Source: Deltaproteobacteria bacterium
GTDB taxonomy: Bacteria; Desulfobacterota; Desulfobacteria; Desulfobacterales; Desulfatirhabdiaceae
Direction of reading: 5' to 3'
DNA: 64,000 bases
Assembly: GCA_016219185.1 (NCBI GenBank)
Contig: JACRBZ010000023.1
Location: 1-64,000 of the forward strand
Part shown: in pieces, positions 54,201 through 61,909 of the stretch
Numbering within the stretch: position 1 is the first letter of the stretch
How the letters are laid out: each line of letters opens with the position of its first letter
Translations under genes and position numbers: made by a program
The notes under the pieces: generated by a model
What the model was told of the DNA's origin: nothing
Databases searched by the model: none
What the model saw: only the letters and a program-made list of their open reading frames with translations

Positions 54201-56984
54201 AAAGAGCGTCACCTTGACCGGCGCTCCGGCAACCGGCTTTCCCGAAAGATCCACCACAGCCGTCCGGAACCTGAGGCTCTCGGTGGACCGGGCCCAGTTC
54301 TCGGGCCAAATGCCGACCATGAGCCCGGAATTCCAGAGCGGTATCCGGGTGGAAACGGTCTGGATCTCGCCGCTGGGGTCGCCAAACTCCATTTCCACCG
54401 TCATCTCCCGGGGCCGATCCGATTTGGGAAGTTTGGATATTTGGGCGCGCGCAAATCCGTTCGCATCCAGAGCCAAATCTTGGGTCTGCGGCTTTGACGG
54501 CTGATCGACAGCCGTTTCTTCGCCGTCATCCTCCGCTTTTCCCTGCCTGAAAATGCCTTCCCGGATGCCTCCGTTTCCAAAGACCACATCTTCAAAGCCT
54601 TCAAAAACGGAAAGCGCCTTGTCGCTAACCGCGGTTCGAAGCTTGACGGGCAGCAGGCCGGCCCCGCCACCCGACAGGTACCGGACGCTCAGATCCACCA
54701 TGGCATCCCTGCAATTGACCAGGGGCTCGGCCTGCGTCTGGATCGTTGCCTTCAGAAGCGGGATACGGAACTCCTCGACGCGGAACTGACCCGAAAACAA
54801 GGCGTCTTCTTCCACAACCATGTCTTCGTCCCCGGCATTTTGAGTTTCTTGCGTCTTGCCGCTATTGCGGCTGCCGAGGGTGACGCTGTAGCCGCCCAGC
54901 CTGGCTTCACGGGGGATTTCCCAGACGGTCTCCGCCACGCCCGTTGCATCCCAGCTCAGGGGAACGGCATAGGTCTGACTGCTGCCGATATGGCGGATGA
55001 AGGCCGTTTCCGGCAGCTTTTTTTCGGATGGGACGGAGAATCCGCCCGTGGTGCGGGCGCGGATGACATGCTTCATGTGAAGGGTTTCCCCGGCCCGAAG
55101 CAGGGACCGATCGAAAATGGTGTGGGCGGTAATGGGGCCCAGATCGCGCTCGCTCGGCAGATTGAAGCGCCAGGCCTCGATACCCTCGTTCCAGCTCGAA
55201 TGGACAAAGCTCATGTCGTCCCCGGCCCGGGCCGTGATGAAGAGCCCCTGCCCCAGGCTGCGCAGGGCGCCCATTCGGGAATCGTCATACTCAGGCTGTT
55301 CATACGGACATTCGGGCAAGTTTGCGGCATCGGGAAGGGTTTCGCCAATCCGGGCGATGCCGCTGTCATCGGTGCTGCCCTTCCAGAGGATTTTTCCCTT
55401 ACAGTCCATCACGGCAACGCCGGCAGCTTTCACGGGCTCGCCCTGATCCAGTGTCGTCACCCATACCAGCGAGGACTCGCGCCCCTGTTTGAAGTGTACG
55501 GACATGTTGGTGACAAGGGCTGCCGAAGGCACGAACATGGGTTTGGGCGGATCCAGAAGCGCCTTTCCCAGGATGGCGCTTTCTATCTCGACCACATAAA
55601 GGCCCGGCTTTTTCAGCGGAATTCCCACCACCTCGAAGGCTCCGGTGCCCCGGGTTTTGGGGACCGTGAATTCCCTGGGGTTGTCTTCTCCTTCAAACAG
55701 CGACTTTTCCCTGGAAGCGGCAGCGACCTTTCTGAGCCAGGACTGAACATCCCCGACCCTTTCCGGAGAAATATTCAAACTCCTGCCCGTCACCCTGGCA
55801 CTCAGGCCCGTATCCGCGTTTTCGACCTTCACCATCCGGGCCCTGGCATCGGGCTCGATGTTTCGAAGGGTCACGGGCAGGGCCGGGTCCGCGTTCAGCT
55901 CGATGATGCCGAAGCGGGCCGCAAACTTGGCAAGGGACGGATAGGCCCCGGTCCGGAACTTGAGGGGAAACCTGCCGGCATTTGAAAGCCGCCTTCCGGC
56001 ATCATCCTTGAGGCCTTCGGGAATTTCCAGCCGGAACTCGGCGTTTTCCGGAAACGGCCCGTTAAAACGGACCTGTCCCTGGGACTCGTTCAGCGACACC
56101 TTCTGAATGCTTCCGCCCGGCCCCTTCAGCACGACATCACCGGACAGCTCCGGATCAAGGGGAGCATTGAAGTCGAGGCTGAAGGGCAGAACCGGAATGC
56201 AGCCGGCCCGCGGGTTTTCCCGCTCGCAGCGAAACTCGGCAATAAACGCATCCCTTACCTTGAAATGCATCATCTGATCCTTTTGCGTGGCAACTCCCGT
56301 TGCGGATTTGACCCCCTTGCCCCAGATCAGGTTCACCCTGGCTTGCTCGGGAAAGCGCTGTCGGCACTGTAAGAGCAGATATCGGCCGGGATCGGTCCCG
56401 GAATTCAGCAGCCAGGAATTGGCCTTTAAAATAGCCTCCCGCTGCTCTCCCTTGACGATTTGAGCATCCACCCGCTGCCGGATGCCGGCAATGGCAAAAC
56501 CCACGCTCCCGAGCACCGAGGCTTCGCTTGCCGGTGTATCCAGGGTGAGGATGAATATCTGATCCTCGGCAATCCTGCTGTCACCATCATAAGGCGTGAC
56601 GGCAACCACAGCCGGGCCGCCCGTGGAAAATGAAAATTTTCCTTCTCCGGCAAGTTTCTGTCCGTCCAGCGCAGCCAGGCCGGAAACCGCCTTGAAGGTG
56701 CATCGAATCCCGCCGGGCAGATCGCGTTCAAAATCATACACCCAGTTATGGGGGTCGACCCATCTGCCCCTGCCCGGCTCCGAGCAGGTTATGGTGAAAG
56801 GGTTCGGCCCGGCTCCGGAATCGCCGAAAGACACCATGGCCGACGAAAACACCGCATGCGCCTGCCGGATGGTTTTTACGGTCCCCCGGGGAACAAAGCT
56901 GGAGATATGCGGCGCCTCCTCGGCAAAAACCGCGCCATTCAGAATAAAAAGAACCAGAATCAGGCCCGCGCTCTTTCGAAGCAT
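51294..56984 (-). CDS. bacterial alpha-2-macroglobulin family protein
   Basis: The product has 1896 residues with a signal peptide (LRKSAGLILVLFILNGAVFA); no lipobox Cys is seen. The MG domains and the bait-region segment lie in residues about 25-1200. The thioester motif is in YPYGCLEQ (about 1442-1449), so covalent trapping of proteases is expected, followed by the alpha-alpha barrel and a C-terminal receptor-like domain. It is thought to protect the periplasm and to act with PBP1C in repair after envelope breach. A glycine-rich run (QGGGGGRQ, about 1215) stands near the bait region. Confidence 0.93.
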   Translation of the reverse strand: MLRKSAGLILVLFILNGAVFAEEAPHISSFVPRGTVKTIRQAHAVFSSAMVSFGDSGAGPNPFTITCSEPGRGRWVDPHNWVYDFERDLPGGIRCTFKAVSGLAALDGQKLAGEGKFSFSTGGPAVVAVTPYDGDSRIAEDQIFILTLDTPASEASVLGSVGFAIAGIRQRVDAQIVKGEQREAILKANSWLLNSGTDPGRYLLLQCRQRFPEQARVNLIWGKGVKSATGVATQKDQMMHFKVRDAFIAEFRCERENPRAGCIPVLPFSLDFNAPLDPELSGDVVLKGPGGSIQKVSLNESQGQVRFNGPFPENAEFRLEIPEGLKDDAGRRLSNAGRFPLKFRTGAYPSLAKFAARFGIIELNADPALPVTLRNIEPDARARMVKVENADTGLSARVTGRSLNISPERVGDVQSWLRKVAAASREKSLFEGEDNPREFTVPKTRGTGAFEVVGIPLKKPGLYVVEIESAILGKALLDPPKPMFVPSAALVTNMSVHFKQGRESSLVWVTTLDQGEPVKAAGVAVMDCKGKILWKGSTDDSGIARIGETLPDAANLPECPYEQPEYDDSRMGALRSLGQGLFITARAGDDMSFVHSSWNEGIEAWRFNLPSERDLGPITAHTIFDRSLLRAGETLHMKHVIRARTTGGFSVPSEKKLPETAFIRHIGSSQTYAVPLSWDATGVAETVWEIPREARLGGYSVTLGSRNSGKTQETQNAGDEDMVVEEDALFSGQFRVEEFRIPLLKATIQTQAEPLVNCRDAMVDLSVRYLSGGGAGLLPVKLRTAVSDKALSVFEGFEDVVFGNGGIREGIFRQGKAEDDGEETAVDQPSKPQTQDLALDANGFARAQISKLPKSDRPREMTVEMEFGDPSGEIQTVSTRIPLWNSGLMVGIWPENWARSTESLRFRTAVVDLSGKPVAGAPVKVTLFQRNVISHRKRLVGGYYSYDHSTEIRRIGTFFEGKTDSGGLLRCEGKAPVSGEVILVAESRDAAGNRTLANQSIWIAGKKEWWFESEDHDRMDLIPVKKRFEPGETAGFQVRMPFREATALISVEREGVMETWVQKLSGRDPVIAVPVLGNYAPNVFVSVLAVRGRISDIQPTAMADLGKPAFKIGMAEINVGWKAHELKVAVTTDRKTYKVREKAAVSVKVTTADGKTPPPGTEVALAAVDEGLLELMGNASWNILPAMMGRRACSVQTATAQMQVVGKRHFGLKALAQGGGGGRQTTRELFDTLLLWKARLPLNDRGEAEIELPLNDSITAFRIVAVATGGTGLFGTGSASIQSSQDLTIFSGLPPLVREGDAYRAGVTVRNASRQPMTVKLSARAAGISALPAVQEALSPGESREIGWDVTAPSGVDSVSWEIDAVSEEGAGQDRIRLVQKVLPAVPLRVFQATLSRVEGEFSMPVALLQGVLAGGGIRVGVRARLGDSQTAVADYMKNYPYGCLEQKVSMAVALRDKARWDHWMARISAYMDADGLAKYFPVSDTGDPVLTAYLIAISHEAGWSLPKEFIQQAATGLRKFVEGSIIRHGTLPSADLILRKLSAIEALSRIGKADAGLLGSVVIEPNAWPTSAIIDWVNILSNLSPIPGQKELKLAAEQVLRSRLSYQGTVVGFSTEDSDRLCQLMVSNDVNAVRLVLTALRLEGWESDIPKIVRGALGRQKAGKWDLTTANAWGVLAMEKFSKRFEPEPVTGETTVTLSNQSHRFDWAVSPEGSTLTLSWPFEKTNMTAVHQGQGKPWLSLQSLAAIPLKAPISSGYEINKTITSIEQKTPGRWTRGDIVRMRLEIRAQSDMTWVAVSDPVPAGAAILGTGLGRDSRLLTRDEDQKGVVRPAFVERSLSEYRAYFDYAPRGTWTMEYTLRLNQSGSFQLPQTRVEALYAPEMFGESPNAPLKIEP

Positions 56985-57334
56985 GACAATATCCTTTTTC
57001 CGTAGGGAAATTAAACGATAACGACGCTAAAAAACGTTCGCTCAGCTAAGCCGTTTTTTGTTGCGGTTGTCAATAAATTGTTGAACGCCGACCCGCAATT
57101 CATGTTCTTGTGCCTTCATTAGGCATTGACCAATATACTTGATATGATATGGTAAGAATTGAAAATGCGGTGATCTGGTAATGCATCGGATGCGTTAAGG
57201 ACTCATCAATGATGACATCGACCTGATCCGACGCAGTATCCGGAATGCTCTGGATCAGTGGTCGGAGATCAGATAACGAAGGACAGCAGGTGGACAAGAG
57301 GGATCAAAAAAACGAAGCTGTCGTGGGATGAGGC
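56985..57334. other. divergent intergenic region before the cheR gene
   Basis: About 350 bp between the alpha-2-macroglobulin start and cheR. On the plus strand a short frame near 57205-57280 ends in RRSIRNALDQWSEIR and a stop but has no start; it may be a gene tail. No terminator, promoter of known type or RNA gene is evident. Confidence 0.3.
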
Positions 57335-58213
57335 ATGAAACTGAACACCAAGACTGATCATGGCTGGTCGAAAGCAACACTGGATGAAGTCCTCGAACTG
57401 ATCCGCAAGGCCCATGGCAGGGATATCCACCTGTTCGATGAAAACTTCCTGGCGAACTCACTGGAAAAGCGACTGACGGCCACTTCGACCGCGACTTTGC
57501 CGGCCTACGCTGAACGTCTGGGCCGCGATCCCGCGGAGGCTGAGGCTTTTTACCGTTCGCTCCGCATCACCTACAGCGAGTTTTTCCGAAATCCGCTCGC
57601 CTTTGCCCTGCTTGAGCAGCCGATTCTGCCCGGCATCGTCGAGGAAAAAGCCCGAAACAGCCGGAGCGAGCTCCGGGTCTGGTCGGCCGGATGTGCGACC
57701 GGACAGGAAGCCTGGTCCGTAGCCATCCTGCTTGAGGAACTGACCACCACGCGCGAGCATCCCGTACCGTTCCGGATCTTTGCCACGGATGTTTCCGAAG
57801 CGAACCTGACCCTCGCGCGCGAAGGCATTTACAGCGCCGAAAGCGTGGGAAATGTTCGTTTGCGGCATCTTCGCGAATATTTTTCCCGGCAGGGCGACTT
57901 TTTTGCCATCGCCCCGAGGATCAGAACGCGGGTGGATTTTTCCGCCCACGATTTGCTGGATGAATGCACGACCTGTCCGCCAGCGAGCATTTACGGCCAT
58001 TTCGACCTGGTGTTGTGCGGCAATGTGCTGCTCTATTACCGGCCGGAAACACAGCGCCTGATCCTGAACAAACTGCGGCGTTGCCTGGTGACCGGCGGGT
58101 ATCTGATGACCGGTGAAACCGAACGGCATATCGTAGAGAACGCCGGCGGTTTTCGTGCCGTGGCCCCGCCCACAAGCATATTTCAGAGGGTTCGCCAAAA
58201 GGAAGGAGAATAA
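57335..58213 (+). CDS. CheR-type protein methyltransferase
   Basis: The product has 292 residues. The N-terminal CheR_N helices (about 12-75, LIRKAHGRDIHLF) precede the SAM-binding domain with YSEFFRNP, WSAGCATGQEAWS (about 113-125), ATDVSEANLTLAR and FDLVLCGNVLLYY (about 224-236). In chemotaxis CheR the last motif usually reads FCRNVLIYF; here Arg is Gly. It would methylate receptor Glu residues, but no chemoreceptor or cheB is in view, and a hybrid kinase follows 3 bp later. Confidence 0.88.
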   Translation: MKLNTKTDHGWSKATLDEVLELIRKAHGRDIHLFDENFLANSLEKRLTATSTATLPAYAERLGRDPAEAEAFYRSLRITYSEFFRNPLAFALLEQPILPGIVEEKARNSRSELRVWSAGCATGQEAWSVAILLEELTTTREHPVPFRIFATDVSEANLTLAREGIYSAESVGNVRLRHLREYFSRQGDFFAIAPRIRTRVDFSAHDLLDECTTCPPASIYGHFDLVLCGNVLLYYRPETQRLILNKLRRCLVTGGYLMTGETERHIVENAGGFRAVAPPTSIFQRVRQKEGE

Positions 58214-58216
58214 CTG

Positions 58217-61200
58217 TTGGAAAATACTGCTTCCGGCGGCCGGATTTACACCCGCCGCTTTTCCCTGGCATTGGCTGCCGCAGCCAGCCTCGTGCCCTTG
58301 ATCGGTCTTTTTGGCTGGCTGGCGGGGATTCCGCTGTTGGCCAGTTATGGCGGACGATTCATTCCGATGGCTCCCAGCACCGCCATCTGTTTTATCCTCC
58401 TCTCGCTTCCACTGCTTATCACGCTTCGACCGACGCAAAGCCAGATCGGAAACCGCAGCATCGGTCTCGCGGGCGGCCTGGTCGCCACCTATGGACTTCT
58501 GGTGGCCTTCGGATGGCTCACCGGACTGCCGGTAAACCCCGATGATCTGCTCTTCAGGGAAATGGGAACACTCGGCACGAATCCTGTCGGACGCATGTCC
58601 CCTGCCACGGGCGGTCTCTTTTTGATCTCCGGCATTTCTCTCATCGCCCTCATCAGGGGGCTTTCGCGAGAAAGCGCTGCCGGCCTCGGCTTATCCCTGG
58701 CGGCCCTTACGGGCTCCGCGGTCCTTTTGACCGGGGCGATCTTCTCTCTGGGCTACACCCTCGGCGCCCCTCTGCTTTATAAAAGCGTTTCCATCATCCC
58801 GCTGGCCCTGCCGACCGCGATTTCCTTCCTGCTTCTGGGCGGCGCTCTGACAACCGCCGCAATCCTTCGCAGCCCCGTTTCCGGCCGATGGTATCAAACG
58901 CTCAACGACATGCAGACCGGCACCCAGTTGCGCCTGGGTCTGGGCGTCATCCTGACCTTCGTGGTGCTCCTCGGCGCCCTGGCATGGGTAAAAACGGATC
59001 TCATCTGGCTGCAGACCAAGACGATGTATGACCATCCCCTCCAGGTCCACAGGGTCATCGGCGCCCTATACGTCGACGTCCTGCAAATACGCATACAGAT
59101 GAGAGGACTCCCCCTGGCGGAAAGCGAGCAGGAAATTCAGGAGATCCTGCAACAGATTGATATCTTTGATGCCGACGCCTGGCAACAAATCGACATCCTG
59201 CATAAACATTATCTGGGAAACCCGAAGGATATCGATACCATCGCCACCGCCCTGGTTCAGTACAAAACCATCCGCGCCGGGAACTTCCGATTGATGCGGG
59301 CCGGAAAGACCGCCGAAGTGATCAGCAGCCTTCGCCCGAACGGCACCGCCGGAATCCAGGTGGGAAAAACGCTGGAATATATAAAGGTGGTTGACGACTT
59401 TGCCCGGAACAAAGGCGACTGGCTCTTCCAGGCGGCCACGGAACAGAAAGACGGCCTAAACCGCCAACTGACCGTCATCGTCACCGCGATCCTGCTGTTT
59501 TCCCTGATCATCTCCTATCTCCTGCTGAAGGGAATCAGGGATCCGCTGCGACATCTGACCACGGCGGCGGAGCAGTTCCGTCAGGGGAAGATGGACAGCC
59601 GTAGCGGATATGTTTCGGCCAACGAGTTCGGCGTGCTCTCCGCTGCGTTCAATGACCTGGCCGACACTGTCGAGACGCAGATGCACATCAATGAGCAGGC
59701 CGCGCAGCTTGCCAGCGTCATGCTCCGGGAAACCGAGGCCCGCGCCTTTTGCCGGGAACTGCTCAAGGTACTGGTCCATCATACGGGGTCCCAAATCGGG
59801 GCCGTCTATCTTCTGAACCCGCAGAAAACCGAGTTCGAACATTTCGAATCCATCGGGCTTGCCGCTGGCGGACGTGCCTTCTTTTCCGCCACGGAACCAG
59901 AAGGCGAGTTCGGCGCGGCCCTGGCCACGGGGCAGATCCAGCGGATCACCGACATCCCCGGGGACACGCGCTTCACTTTTGCCACTGTGGGAGGCGACTT
60001 CAAGCCCCGGGAGATTATCACCATTCCGATTCTCCTGGATCATGAGACAGCGGCGGTGTTGTCACTGGCGAACATCCGCAACTACGACACCGGTGCCATT
60101 CGACTGCTGGAAGACATTCTTGGCATCCTGACCGCCCGGATGAACGGCGTGCTGGCCTACCGACAGATTCAGGAACTCGTGGAGCGGCTCGATCACCAGA
60201 ATCGCGAATTGAATGCGCAAAAGCAGGAACTGGTTGCACAGTCACAGGAACTGGTCGCGCAATCGCAGGAACTGACCCACCAGAACACCGAGTTGGAGAT
60301 GCAGAAAAAGCAACTGGATGAGGCCAACCGTCTGAAATCCACCTTCCTCTCCAACATGAGTCATGAACTGCGCACGCCGCTCAACTCTGTGATCGCCCTG
60401 TCGGGCGTGTTGAGCCGCCGCCTGGCCGGGACAATCCCCGAAGAGGAATACAGCTACCTGGACGTGATCGAGCGCAACGGCAGACATCTGTTGTCACTGA
60501 TCAACGATATTCTCGACATCTCCCGCATCGAAGCCGGCCGGGAGAAGATCAGCCTCCGACGCTTCTCCGTCCGGGCCATAGCCGGCGAGATCGTCGCCAT
60601 GCTCGAACCCCAGGCCCGGGAGAAGAACATCGCACTCACCAATCTTGTGGGCGACGACCTGCCACCCATCCACAGCGATCCCGACAAGTGCCGTCACATT
60701 CTGCAAAACCTCGTCGGCAACGCGGTGAAGTTCACCGAGCAGGGCCAGGTTACGATCACGGCCGCATCCGAGTCCGGCACCATCCACAATAAACCATCCG
60801 AAATCCACATTTCCGTAACCGACACCGGTATCGGCATCGCCGCCGATCAGCTTCCCCGTATTTTCGAGGAGTTCCGGCAGGCCGACGACAGTACCTCTCG
60901 GAAATACGGCGGCACCGGGCTTGGACTGGCCATCGCAAAGAAATACGCCGCGCTGCTGCACGGCAGCATCACGGTCGAAAGCACGCCGGGCAAGGGATCG
61001 AGCTTTACGCTCAGGCTGCCGCTCACCCATTCCCCGTCCTGCGAAGGCATGGATGCGGAAACCATGGACGGAGGCGATTCGGACGTAAACATTGCCACGG
61101 GTCAGGGCAAATGCATCCTGCTGGTCGAAGACAGCGAACCATCGGTGATCCAGATGACCGACATCCTCACGGGTCAAGGCTATGAGGTCCGTGTGGCGCG

Positions 61201-61909
61201 AAACGGCCATGAGGCTCTGGCGCAGGTGGAAAAGTCCCTGCCCGACGCCGTGATCCTCGACCTTATGATGCCGGAGATGGACGGCTTCGAGGTTCTCAGG
61301 ACAATCCGCGGAACGGAAAAAAGCGCCCGCTTGCCGGTGCTCATCCTGACCGCGAAACACGTAACCCGTGAGGAGCTGAGCTTTCTTACGGGGAACCACA
61401 TCCACCAGTTGATCCAGAAAGGCGATGTGAGCAGGGCCAGGCTGCTGGCCGCGGTCGCGGGGATGGTCAGGCCCTGCCGGGAGGAGCCGCCCGCGCCGCC
61501 ATCACGCCCGCACCGGAACAGCCGAACCGTTCGGCCGGGCAACCCCATCGTTCTGGTGGTGGAAGACGACCCCGACAATCTGCGGACTGCAAGGGCCCTG
61601 CTGAAAGAGAGATACCAGGTCATCGAAGCTGAAAACGGCCGGGCAGGCCTTGAACAGGCCAGGCGGCAACTACCCGATATCATCCTGATGGACATCGCGA
61701 TGCCGGTCATGGATGGCGTGCAGGCCATCGAGGAGATCCGCAAAGACGATACCCTTCGGGACATTCCGGTGATCGCCGTCACATCCAGCGCCATGACCGG
61801 CGACCGGGAGACGATCCTGGCCCATGGCTTCGACGCATACATTTCCAAACCCATTGATGAAGTGCTGCTGCAAAAAACCCTCCACAAGGTGCTCCATGGA
61901 AACGAATGA
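58217..61909 (+). CDS. membrane hybrid histidine kinase with two receivers
   Basis: The product has 1230 residues. The start is a TTG with AAGGAG eight bases upstream. Six hydrophobic segments (about 12-220), a seventh (about 235-255), a periplasmic helical region and an eighth segment (about 415-435) are followed by HAMP, GAF (about 510-650), a coiled coil with the repeat QELVAQS, the kinase His in SHELRTPL (about 715), HATPase_c with DTGIGI and GTGLGLAIAKKY, then REC1 (LDLMMPEMDG) and REC2 (MDIAMPVMDG). It overlaps the next gene by 14 bp. Confidence 0.93.
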   Translation: MENTASGGRIYTRRFSLALAAAASLVPLIGLFGWLAGIPLLASYGGRFIPMAPSTAICFILLSLPLLITLRPTQSQIGNRSIGLAGGLVATYGLLVAFGWLTGLPVNPDDLLFREMGTLGTNPVGRMSPATGGLFLISGISLIALIRGLSRESAAGLGLSLAALTGSAVLLTGAIFSLGYTLGAPLLYKSVSIIPLALPTAISFLLLGGALTTAAILRSPVSGRWYQTLNDMQTGTQLRLGLGVILTFVVLLGALAWVKTDLIWLQTKTMYDHPLQVHRVIGALYVDVLQIRIQMRGLPLAESEQEIQEILQQIDIFDADAWQQIDILHKHYLGNPKDIDTIATALVQYKTIRAGNFRLMRAGKTAEVISSLRPNGTAGIQVGKTLEYIKVVDDFARNKGDWLFQAATEQKDGLNRQLTVIVTAILLFSLIISYLLLKGIRDPLRHLTTAAEQFRQGKMDSRSGYVSANEFGVLSAAFNDLADTVETQMHINEQAAQLASVMLRETEARAFCRELLKVLVHHTGSQIGAVYLLNPQKTEFEHFESIGLAAGGRAFFSATEPEGEFGAALATGQIQRITDIPGDTRFTFATVGGDFKPREIITIPILLDHETAAVLSLANIRNYDTGAIRLLEDILGILTARMNGVLAYRQIQELVERLDHQNRELNAQKQELVAQSQELVAQSQELTHQNTELEMQKKQLDEANRLKSTFLSNMSHELRTPLNSVIALSGVLSRRLAGTIPEEEYSYLDVIERNGRHLLSLINDILDISRIEAGREKISLRRFSVRAIAGEIVAMLEPQAREKNIALTNLVGDDLPPIHSDPDKCRHILQNLVGNAVKFTEQGQVTITAASESGTIHNKPSEIHISVTDTGIGIAADQLPRIFEEFRQADDSTSRKYGGTGLGLAIAKKYAALLHGSITVESTPGKGSSFTLRLPLTHSPSCEGMDAETMDGGDSDVNIATGQGKCILLVEDSEPSVIQMTDILTGQGYEVRVARNGHEALAQVEKSLPDAVILDLMMPEMDGFEVLRTIRGTEKSARLPVLILTAKHVTREELSFLTGNHIHQLIQKGDVSRARLLAAVAGMVRPCREEPPAPPSRPHRNSRTVRPGNPIVLVVEDDPDNLRTARALLKERYQVIEAENGRAGLEQARRQLPDIILMDIAMPVMDGVQAIEEIRKDDTLRDIPVIAVTSSAMTGDRETILAHGFDAYISKPIDEVLLQKTLHKVLHGNE

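Noticed and set aside
60205-60290. Short tandem repeat in the hybrid kinase gene as a mobile or CRISPR-like repeat
   Set aside because: It encodes the heptad QELVAQS of a coiled coil before the kinase domain and is explained by protein structure.
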